Below, piece after piece: positions 9,383 through 18,274 of a stretch of 64,000 bases of DNA. The stretch comes from Pyropia yezoensis. Its lineage: Eukaryota; Rhodophyta; Bangiophyceae; Bangiales; Bangiaceae. The stretch spans positions 28,366,951 through 28,430,950 of the forward strand of contig CM020620.1 in NCBI GenBank assembly GCA_009829735.1, read 5' to 3'. The position numbers and the translations under genes were made by a program. The notes under the pieces were generated by a model. The model was given only the letters and a program-made list of their open reading frames with translations. It searched no databases and was not told the DNA's origin. The stretch's first letter is position 1. The number at the start of each line of letters is the position of its first letter.

Positions 9383-10730
9383 ACCATGCACGACCAAGGA
9401 TGCCGGATAACTCTTCGTAGCCCAAGTCTCTCATTGGGTCGGGCCTCGCCCACCACGGGCGGCTGCTGGCCTGTCGTTAGTGACTGCCTCTAGCGACAGG
9501 CCATGAGCCGCCCATCTCTCGCCAATGGATTGAGGTGCTTACGCACCGGTGCTGGTGCCACGTCGGTTGAGGATTTTGGTACGTGTCAACGGGTTTGTCC
9601 AGCCGGTTTGTTGTCTTCCACAGCTGTGGAGATGCACTTGAACGCCTTAAGCCTCCGATGTTGTGATTTCCTTGAGCAACTCGGGAGGCATCACACAATT
9701 GTAGACGCACCTGCCCCCCGCTCCGTCGCCACCCTTGTCACCTATTGTGCCCTACTCTGTCGCCACCGACGCGACCCCTGCCACCCATCGACGCGACGCT
9801 GCCCCTCCTGCTGCCGTCTATTCCACAGGCTAGCCGCCGCAGGCCGCCGTTGCCGCCACAGCCGCTGCCGGCTGGCGACGGGCCCCCGGCCGCTGCCGCC
9901 GCCGGCTGGCAGCCGCCCCTCCGCCGCGGCCGCTCCCGGCCGCCGGCCGCCACCACTCCGGCCAGCTGGCCAGGGCCCCCCCGCTGCTGCCCACCCGCTG
10001 GCCGCCGCCGCCGCCGCCGCTACCGCCGCCGCCGCCGCCGCCGCCACCGCCGCCGCCACCGCCGGCTCTTGGCTACTCGCCCGGCGGCGGCGGCGGCGCG
10101 GTCATTGCCACGGCCGCCGCCGCAGGCTGGTCCCTGTCCACCCCCTACCACATCCGCCGCCGCCGGCTGGCCGTCGGCTGGCTGCAGCCCGAACCCGTCG
10201 CCGCCGCGGCCCCCGCCGCCAGCCCCGCCAGCTAACCGCTCCCCGCTTACCGCCGCCGCCGCTGCCGCCGCTAGCGCGACCGCCGCCGCCGCCGCCGCCG
10301 CCGTCGCCGCTGCCGCCGCTATCGCCGCAGCCGCTACACTTACCGCCGCCGCTGCCGCCGCCGTCGCCGCCGCCGCCGCCTCCGCCACCGCCGGCCAGTC
10401 TCTGTTCGCCCGGCGCCGCTGCCGGCGGCGCCGCCGCCGCCAATGCCGCGGCTGCCTCCGCCAACTCGTCCCTGCCTGCACCCCGCCGCTGCCGCCGCCG
10501 CCGGCTGGCAGCTGCCCAAAGTGCTTCTCAAGGAGCTTTGTCTGGCTCCAGGTATGTCTCCGACCGCCAACGTCACTTTCAACTCCCCAAAACAAATACT
10601 AATTACGTGTAGTCGATTTATTCTATTTATCGTGAATGTGAACATTAATTATGGATACGGTAAATACTTGGAGTATCTAGGCGTATATCAAGATTCAAGA
10701 TTCAAAAAAAGTTCTTTGGTCGTGCATGGT
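9383..10730. mobile_element. Non-autonomous insertion with 15-bp inverted ends
   Basis: The ends are ACCATGCACGACCAA at 9383-9397 and its exact reverse complement at 10716-10730. The insertion interrupts the dispersed repeat: homology to the copy at 18061-18274 stops at 9381 and resumes at 10740, so that locus serves as the empty site. The interior is CCG-repeat DNA (about 9700-10540) with AT-richer edges and no transposase. Nine bases (10731-10739) lie between the right end and the resumed homology. I see no clear target duplication, so the superfamily is not assigned. Confidence 0.7.
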
Positions 10731-10739
10731 ATATGGGCC

Positions 10740-10779
10740 GGTGGTGCTGCCGGTGATCCCCCCGACGAGTGAGGGTCGG
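10740..10779. repeat. Dispersed repeat, copy A (right part)
   Basis: GGTGGTGCTGCCGGTGATCC and onward match 18235-18274, the continuation of the repeat that begins at 9201. Similarity ends at GAGGGTCGG. Confidence 0.85.
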
Positions 10780-10803
10780 CTGTAAACCCGCCCAGACCTT
10801 CTA

Positions 10804-11003
10804 CAGTCAGTATTGGGCAATGTCACGGCCCATGGCATGGCTGACACAACTGTATACCTTGCCCACCCCATTGCTATTTTTGGCAACGATCGACGTTTAT
10901 TGCAGTGTGGGGGCCTTTGTAAGGCCATGATCGCCGATCGATCGTGACTGAGTATTGTCACGGACGTGACAATATCCAGTCAGACAATACCCAATACAGA
11001 CTG
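10804..11003. mobile_element. 200-bp pogo-type MITE flanked by TA
   Basis: The left end is CAGTCAGTATTGGGCAATGT at 10804 and the right end, read inward from 11003, is CAGTCTGTATTGGGTATTGT. The ends pair over 21 bases with three mismatches and both are flanked by TA (10802-10803, 11004-11005), the usual target of Tc1/mariner/pogo elements. The subterminal 38-bp near-palindrome at 10945-10982 is shared with the larger element next door, so this is probably its internally deleted derivative. Confidence 0.85.
10945..10982. repeat. 38-bp near-palindrome in the MITE right end
   Basis: TGACTGAGTATTGTCACG, the spacer GA, then the inverted half with small mismatches. It is the counterpart of the perfect palindrome at 14161-14198. 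Position and conservation suggest a transposase-binding site. Confidence 0.8.
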
Positions 11004-11536
11004 TACCGCGAGGTGCGGCGCCCGCGCGGGGGTGCGCATGTACAGTACAGTGAGTATTGGGTATTGTCACGCGGGATGGCAGCAGTCTTGGTTGCTCTGG
11101 CCACGCCCACGCATGTGGGAGACTCCCTCAATTCGAGCGACGACCTGATCGAGGTTGAAAGGCCAACGCTGTTGACCAATCGCATTGCCGGGCCCAGTTA
11201 CAGTTGCATAGAATGTGTGATGCCCTGGGCCAATCACGATCCCTCGGTCAGGCGAGAGCGCGCCACCGGCCCGGGTCGATCGCCTGACCTCGCACTCACA
11301 CGCGCGCGACCGGCCCCGACTCTGACCGGGCACGTCGTCTGCCCTCCCTCTCGACCGGCCTCGACTCCGACCGGGCACGTCGTCAGACCGCCCCACGTCC
11401 CTTCATAAATAGTCAGCCCCTCCTTGGCCCTCCCTACCGCCGCCCCCCCCCACCGTCCCGACGAACGCTCGCGCCGCCCGACCTTCGTATCATGACAAGA
11501 CCAGCTCTCCCCCCCTGCACCACGGACACCAGCCTT

Positions 11537-12015
11537 GCTGCCGTCGTCTCTTTCGTGCTCGGCGTGCCTTTGGCGCTGCTACCCCGCCGCCATGTGCGCT
11601 TTTCCCCGCCCCCCCCCCCCCCCCGCATGTGAGCTTGTCACGCCCCCTCCCCCCCTGTCGTCGACTTTTGTGTGCTTTAAGTACCTTTGGCGCTGCTGTC
11701 CCGCCGCCGGGTGAGCTTGCCCCCGCACCCCCGCCCCCGACCATGCGAGTTGGTCCCACCCCCCACCCCTGCCGTCAACCTTCCTGTGCTTGGAACACCT
11801 TGGGCGCTGTTGCCCCGCCGCTGTGTGAATTTCCCCCCCCCTTCCCCCCCCCCCGCCATTCGTGCTTGTCCCACCCTCCCCCCTCTGCCGTCGACCTTTT
11901 GTGCTTGGAGTATCTTTGGCGCTGCTGCCCCGCCTCCATGTCAGCTTGCCCCCGCCCCCCCCCCCCCCTGCCGTCGACTTTTCGTGCTTGGAGTACCTTT
12001 GGCTGTGTGCAAGTG
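11537..12015. repeat. Minisatellite inside the pogo-type element, five diverged units
   Basis: Units start near 11541, 11658, 11773, 11890 and 11973. Each carries a version of CGTCGACTTTTGTGCTTGGA, then GTACCTTTGGCGCTGCTGCC, separated by C-rich spacers of variable length. No coding signal. It lies between the left inverted repeat and the 3' end of the transposase gene. Confidence 0.8.
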
Positions 12016-12200
12016 TCTTGCTTTTGGTGCGCCGCGCTTTCGTTGTGCGGATAGGTGGGGGGGGTGAGACTGTGGTTTTGTCTCATGCTTTTTTCCACTG
12101 TTGGCTTTTATGACGAATTGTTTGTTCTCCCGTGAGACATTGGTTGTCTGTACAGACAGCTACGTTGTGTACGATTCACTCAGACAAGACTAGAATCTCG

Positions 12201-13924
12201 CTACTCCTCCTCTTCGCTCTCCTCGCCTCCGATGGCCATGTCAACCATGTCAGCCACAATCTCTGCCTCTGTCTCAGCCCCCAACCACGCCGACACGCCG
12301 GACTGGAGGCCCACCAAATCGGTATCCGGGAAAAGTCCGTCGGTGAGTGTCGCCCGCTGCAGGACTTGAGTGATCTCGGCCGTCATGTCGCTCACCTCGG
12401 CACTGTCTCGCGCGTGGTAGTCCGCGTACATGCTCTTGAGGGTGGCCTCCATCGGGGCCGGCATGCACTTGGCCTTGATCCAGCACCTCGCCAGGGACTC
12501 TGGTGTAGTGCTTGCCCACTCCTCGTGGATGATACGGGTAACGTCTAACAGAGACACTCGGCCGGTGCTCTCCACAGCGGCTCTGGCCCGCGACACAGCC
12601 CCTGCCTCGCTTGTGCCGTCCAAGAAAGCCACAGTGTACAGCAAGTGCCGTCGCTTGTAGCGCCCTTTCAACGCCTGGATCGCACCAGCGTCGAGGGGCT
12701 GGAACAGCGCCGTACTGTTTGGGGGCAGGCAGATGAGCACCAGCTGCGGGTCGTCAATGTCGGCGTGGGATGCCAGGTTGTCGACAATCAGGGCGACCTT
12801 CTCGTCCGTAAACGCCCGCACGTGCGGCAGGAAGACCTCCTCAACCCAGCGCTTGAAAACCGTGCCGTCCATCCAGCTGTTTTTCTGGCTAAAGTAGGGC
12901 AAAGGCGACTCGCACCCGTCGGGTCGAAAGCACAACGGGCGCGCGGACTTGCCTATGACGGCTACCGGCACCTTGCTGGTCCCCGTGGCGTTGCACGCAA
13001 GCACGAGCGTGACCCGCTCTTTGGCCTAATGGCCTTGGTGCCGCGCGCGGCCCGACGCTGCTCGGCGGGGATGTACGAGCGGTTGGGTAGGCAGCGGAAA
13101 AAAAGACCGGTCTCGTCCATATTGAAAACATGGTCGGGTTCGAAGTCCTGGAGCGCTTCCCTAATTTCCGCCATCCGACTTTCAGCTTCCGCCACGTCGA
13201 CCGACCCGCCCGCGCCGTGAAGAACAACACTCGCCACGTTGTGACGTCTTGCCCATCCTTGCACAAATCCCCGAGATGCCGTGAAACCTTGAACACCTAA
13301 CTCAGCTGCCAGCTGCCGCGCTTTTTCCTGCAACAGGGAGATAGTGAAAGGGATGCGCTTGCGCCCCTGCTGCGACAAATGGAGAAACCATTCGTGCAGA
13401 CGCTTGTCAACCGCCGGGAAGTCGGAGGAACGCCCGCTGCTCCGGTCCAGTCGCGCCCCCCGCGCCGCCAAAGTCTGGTATTGCACCCGACGCGCCCAGA
13501 TCTGCCTCAGGTTGGCCACGGACAGAGACGGAGCGATGCAGCTCTTGATATCGTGAAACGTCCGCCCGCCCTCACGGGCTTTAATAATTTCCAACTTGAC
13601 TCCTAGGGTTACGGCACAACGAGGGGCTCGAGTAGCCGGCCGGTTGCGTTGTTGACCATGTCGGCGGGCAGGCATCGCCGGGTTGGCTGACGCTCCAGGA
13701 TCCCCATGTACTCCGTCGATTGCCAGAGCGGCCGCCCGAGCAGCGTGGCGCACAGCCGCGGGGCTAGAGTAGGCGAGGGCGGGTGCTGATTGGGCGAAAG
13801 CAGCCTCTGCAACTGACGAAACAGCCTCCATTGGAGTCGGTAGACGCCCACGAGGGGGAGATCCTGTGCTGCCCTCGTTAGGGAGGGGGGGGAGCGCGGG
13901 GGGACGACCACTTGGTGGATCCAT
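12201..13924 (-). pseudogene. Pogo/CENP-B-type DDE transposase, split by one frameshift
   Basis: Read from an ATG at 13924. A Pro-rich leader is followed by a helix-turn-helix region (VTLGVKLEIIKAREGG and on), a CENP-B-type second HTH (FTISLLQEKARQLAAELGV then FVQGWARRH), then the DDE nuclease: first Asp in FNMDETGLFF, second in ALIVDNLASH, third in FQPLDAGAIQALKGRY. The tail is acidic (GGEESEEEE). The frame breaks near 13026: GTKAIRPK runs out of frame while the family text (KERVTLVLACNATG) continues one frame over, consistent with a single missing base. The related gene at 58.7-60.3 kb reads GTKALQAKDRVTL across this point. All catalytic residues are otherwise present, so either the copy is newly inactivated or the break is a sequence error. 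Confidence 0.9.
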
Positions 13925-14160
13925 GCTTGATCCACGGGTGGTGGGGAGAGGTACGGCCAGACTGGGGCGACGGTGAGGGTGGGTGCACGACGACAAGGGG
14001 GGTGGGGGAAGGGTGGCGACGACGGTGGGAGCGGGGGGAGGGTGGCGAGGACGGTGACCAGCCGAGCGTCCTTTTGTGGTGTGACCGGCATACAGTGTTA
14101 TCCACAGTTCAAATCGCCCGCTCGACCGGTCGACCGCGTTCAAGTTGTTGCGATCGATCT

Positions 14161-14198
14161 TGACTGGGTATTGTCACGCGCGTGACAATACCCAGTCA
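14161..14198. repeat. Perfect 38-bp palindrome at the transposon right end
   Basis: TGACTGGGTATTGTCACGC followed by its exact reverse complement, 21 bases inside the right tip of the pogo-type element. The left end keeps only half of it (GTATTGTCACGCG near 11061). Confidence 0.95.
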
Positions 14199-14221
14199 AA
14201 CAATACTCAATACTGACTGTA

Positions 14222-15248
14222 TGTATACAGTGGAGGGGGGTGAGCAAGCTTCCTGCTGGCGTTGAAAGGACAGCTCACCTCCAGCCCTGGGGGTGGTGCG
14301 ACGCAACTGCGTCAGCGAGCCCCACCATGACAACAGAAAAGGTGGCGGGTCTGTGGTGCATGTTATCAACCAGAATATATATCATTCCGATTTATTCGAT
14401 TCGGCAACGCGACCGATCAATGCAACTGGTCTACTCCTACGGCCGCTCCAATACGTAGTTGGTTCACACGAATACGTACTGAGCTGATCTGGCGGACGCC
14501 GACGAATTACGTTGCTCCTTGTCGCCTACCTGCACTACGAGGCCGTCGCAGCGCGCGCCCTACCACGAAGCGTGCTCTGGCGGGGCAACGCTACAACTGG
14601 CCCCGATCATATGGCCGATTTCCGAAGAATGATGAGATTCATAAGGGGGCTCACAGCAGGTCACAGCAGCATTCCACCGAAGTACCGAATGTTTCCCCCC
14701 TTCCCATTGGCTGCCGCTAAATCGCGGCAGCAGGTATCGCATACGTCTCATTCGATTCGGCGCTCCTCGTCTGACCCCTTTCCGATCGACTTTCCAGGGC
14801 AGTGCTCGAGTGACGGATCCCCGCCACAACAGGAAATTAACTGGCACAGTACTCTGTGGTGGCCTCCTGTGAGCACGTCACAACAGCCCGTAGCTGCTGC
14901 GAACCCGTCGGTCCAACTGCAGGCTACTTTGTACTGGCCAATCAGCGCCCTAGAATCGGCCTCATTTCGCGGCACCTGGCCTCGGACCGATCCTGTGAGC
15001 CCCTGACAGCAGTCCTCTGCAAGACTGGGCCGGTCTGTGCAGACGGGAGATTTTTCAGCCGGTCTCACATCAAGGCATCACACGGATGCGACACGAATTT
15101 GCGGTGTTGGATGTGGTTCGGCCAAGGCCGCGGGCACCGCCGGAGAATTCTTGTGGCCCAGAATGCGTGCGCACTTGGCGACTGTTCTGGGAGATCCTGC
15201 TGTGAACCCCCGTACGGAACTGATCATTATTTGGAAATCGGCCATATT
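14222..15248. other. Non-coding stretch with an internal inverted repeat
   Basis: No gene is recognised. The segments 14604-14662 and 15188-15248 are inverted copies of each other, sharing ATATGGCCGATTTCC and GGGGG(C/T)TCACAGCAGG. They could be the ends of an old element of about 650 bp whose right tip is disturbed by the MITE inserted at 15249. Confidence 0.6.
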
Positions 15249-15363
15249 GTGCGTCCCGTAAAAAGTGGACGTGCACAGGTCGTGCAGTGTGGGTTTGATT
15301 GGTCCAGTGGGCGATATTTGACATGATCACGACACGAGCACGTCCACTTTTTACGGGACGCAC
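15249..15363. mobile_element. 115-bp MITE with 26-bp perfect inverted ends
   Basis: Arms 15249-15274 and 15338-15363 are exact inverted copies beginning GTGCGTCCCGTAAAAAGTGG. The interior is only 63 bases. No clear target duplication can be read, and no related full-length element is in the window. Confidence 0.88.
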
Positions 15364-15875
15364 TATACGATTGTCGCATGTCAGCGTGTTCCGCAGGATG
15401 AAGAGCGAAGCGCAGGGGTGTATCAGTGGCCCGTCTGGCCAAGCGGCATTGGCCTGCCCGCCCAGCTCCCGTTCGCGTCTCTGAAAGGAGCGGATCATCG
15501 CAGTGGTACGGAAGCAAACATATCTTCTCTTGCACCGTGTGCCCACACACCAGATGGCACTCAAAGCAGCAGGGGACTGGAACGAATTCGTCCATGTTGC
15601 TTGGCTTCGATTCCTGCCCTCCAGCACTGGTCCCCCGATAGATTCCTTATCCATCCCCGTAGAGCAGGTTGCCGGTGGCTTGGTCCACAGCTGCGCTTCT
15701 TTCTTGTGTATCTGATTTTTCCCAAGGTGAGGCGCCTGGTGGATACCCGCCAGGACGGCCAACGGCGCCTACCGTGTGGGGAGTCTTCTTCCATTCGCGG
15801 CGACCGACAGTCGGTGACGCGCGAGGGAAGTGCTCACGGAGGGCACCTTGTAGCGCAGTCTTCCGTTTGACGGTA
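15364..15875. other. Intergenic, no supported gene
   Basis: Moderate-GC DNA between the MITE and the next transposon. Frames are short and have no recognisable motif. Confidence 0.4.
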
Positions 15876-17676
15876 CAGTGAGTCAAGCACGAAAATGTTC
15901 ATATTTACACAGAAATGTTCACCCGCCCATCCGAGATCGAGTCAGCTGTCGAACCTCCCAGCGCACTCTTGCTCCCCCCGTAGCCGCAATATGACTCCCT
16001 TCGAGGCCACACCCCGCGTACAGGCGCTTGTTGCTGCCGGCAACACCCTCAAGGCGGCGGTGGCCACCGTTGCGGCGGACACGGGCCTGTGGGGGCCGGC
16101 GTTGGCCACCGCCTACCGCCGCCACCGGACCGATGCCGGTTCTGCGAACGGCAACGCTGTGCTTTCGAAGGAGCAGGAGCAGTTGCTGGTGGGCGTCGTA
16201 CAGGCCTTCAGCATCGACAACCTTCCCCTCTCCCTGCCCCAGCTGCAGGCGCTAGTCAACAACCGCTTTGGGGCGACCGTCTCCCGCGAGTGGGTGAGCC
16301 CGTGGCTGGCGCGGCATCGCGCCCACCTGTCGCTACGGGCGTGCAGAACCCTGGCAGGCAAGCGCGCTGGGCCACAAGTGTACTTTGGAGTACAGGGCTT
16401 CTGCCTGGAGCTACGCGTGTTTTTGGACCGGCACCATTTTTCACCCGACTGCGTCTTCAACTACGATGAGACTCGTTTCGTGCAGCTCGGTGGCAACCTG
16501 GTCTCCAAGCGGATTGATTGGCTGATGGAAAGGTATTTCTCAGTGTGTACGTTTTGAATACGAGCTTTGATGAGAGGCGTACGGCTGATGTCTCTTTTAC
16601 TTTGAGAGAGGCCCCTCAAATCAGCAGGCGTGCGTGGCCTCGTTATGATTGTTGGACCGACACGGGGTTCTTGGACGGGGAGACTTTTCGTGTGGTGATG
16701 GACCATTTCTGTACCGAGTGGGCCGTCCGCAACCCTGTGCGTGAGGCACTTTGTTCGGTGACCAGTTGGGCGCCCACACGCAGGCGCAAGTGATTGAGCA
16801 GTGCATGGCAAGGGCGGTCTTCCTTTTCTTCTTGACGCCCAACTCCTCCCACTTCAACCAGCCGCTCGACGCCTACCCTTTTGCCCCGTTCGAAGGGTAC
16901 TTTACGCGGACCAACGAGCAGGGCATTATGGACTGCGTTTTGGCGTCAACCAACGCGCGCGACTCGCTGCTGCTGGTCGCCTGCACGGCAGAGGTGATGG
17001 ATTTCACGTCGGACGCCATCGTTGGCTCCTTCCGGCTGTGCGGGCTCTGGCCATTCAGCCCGGCCACAATGCTGCAGCGGGCCAAGGACAACCTCGACAT
17101 GACGGCGGAGGGCGCATCCGCGCGGAAGGTGGCGCAGAGCGCAGCGGCTGCCGTCATCTAGAAGGCCACCAAGCGCAACTTCAAGAGCCGCAAGGAGACT
17201 TCGACGGGTCAGGCGTCGGTGCAGCGCTCCGTTCTTCACTCGGGCGCTGCATTAACTGCCCAGGCCCACGCGCGGCAGGCCGCTCGGGACGAGCTCGAGG
17301 AGGAGAAGGCGCAGCGAGCGGTGGAGCGTCTCCGAAAGAGGGAGGACAAGGACAAGGGTGAGGACGAACGCCTGTTGGGGAGGAAGAACAACACCTGCCG
17401 GGTCTGTACGAGCAAGACGCACCGATGGGCGCGCGGGTGGGTGGGGTGCAATTGTGGGGAGCACTGGGTGTGCCCTGAGTGCTCTGTGAGTCCAGCTGGC
17501 AGCGCAGAGATTGCGGAGCATCATTGGGAGTGCACTGGGGCGAGCTCCAGTGACGAGTACGATGTGAGCAGCGTGGAGGGGGAAGAGAGCGAATGACCTG
17601 CTATTCTTCTTGTTCCTTTCTCGGATCTCGAGTGAACCTTCGTGTGTAGATTTGAACTTTTTCTTGCTTGACTCAG
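15876..17676 (+). mobile_element. Second pogo-type DNA transposon, 1.8 kb, decayed
   Basis: The left end at 15876 is CAGTGAGTCAAGCACGAAAA. The right end, read inward from 17676, is CTGAGTCAAGCAAGAAAAAG, which matches if two bases are missing from the tip. TA flanks both sides (15874-15875, 17677-17678). It carries one plus-strand transposase with three disabling changes. Confidence 0.75.
15991..17596 (+). pseudogene. Pogo/Jerky-like DDE transposase, two frameshifts and one stop
   Basis: From the ATG at 15991: an Ala-rich HTH region, then LSLPQLQALVNNRFGATVSR (CENP-B-type HTH) and FNYDETRFVQLGGN with the first catalytic Asp. The frame shifts near 16520 (resuming at LADGKVFLSVYVLNTS) and again near 16750 at a short T run (EAL to LFGDQLGAH, second Asp). 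The third Asp lies in SHFNQPLDAYPF. A TAG at 17159 interrupts the same frame, which then continues into a coiled coil (ELEEEKAQRAVERLRKRE) and a Cys-rich tail (CRVC, GCNCGEHWVCPEC, HHWEC), a C-terminal zinc-finger arrangement seen on some such transposases. Non-functional as it stands. Confidence 0.85.
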
Positions 17677-18060
17677 TACCAATGTACTGTCTGTGCCAAT
17701 GGTGTTATATCCAGTCTTTCTTGGCTTCCGACTTGTTTTTGGTTAATTAGAATGGAGACGCTAAAACCACCTGTTAGCGCCGGATACTGATATATAACGG
17801 ACAATCCATGGGAAGAAGAGCCAAGCGACAGGAGCTCTCGCCACCACCCACCGCCGCTGGTACCGACGTGGCAGCCGCGGCGGCCGCGGAGGCTCCACCC
17901 AGCTCTCCACCACCAATGGGGATCCGTCACGGGAGGGGCGGTTTTTTTTTGACGGCCGCCTTCTCTTCTGCCGACGCAGAGGCGCCCACACCGAGCACCT
18001 CAGGAGAGAGTTGCGGGTCTCGCTGTTGAGCCGCGGTGGCACAAAACTCCTCACCACGAG
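17677..18060. other. Intergenic, no supported gene
   Basis: Short stretch between the transposon and the second copy of the dispersed repeat. Nothing recognised. Confidence 0.4.
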
Positions 18061-18274
18061 GCGCGGGAGCAGCACCACAGTGCGCAAAAAAAAATAAAAC
18101 CCAATACATACGACTAGTCGTGGCACCCCACCACACCCCGGTTCGGGGGCAGGCTGGGGGGGTTGAGCCACGACCCGGATGCTTAGTTTTTAATTTCGTG
18201 TGTTTCAGGGGGGGATGCAGTCTGCCTCTGCGCTGGTGGTGCTGCCGGTGATCCCCCTGACGAGCGAGGGTCGG
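18061..18274. repeat. Dispersed repeat, copy B (uninterrupted)
   Basis: Contiguous version of the sequence found split at 9201-9381 and 10740-10779. It shows where copy A was interrupted (between 18234 and 18235). Type unknown; it has no ends that look like inverted repeats and no coding potential. Confidence 0.85.

Larger units (their letters stand above)
11048..14219 (-). mobile_element. Complete pogo-type DNA transposon, 3.17 kb
   Basis: The left end is CAGTGAGTATTGGGTATTGT at 11048; the right end, read inward from 14219, is CAGTCAGTATTGAGTATTGT. Both are flanked by TA (11046-11047, 14220-14221). Inside are a minisatellite (11537-12015) and one minus-strand transposase gene (12201-13924) that is broken by one frameshift. 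Its neighbour at 10804-11003 shares the end sequences. Because ends and duplications are intact, the insertion looks fairly recent. Confidence 0.88.
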
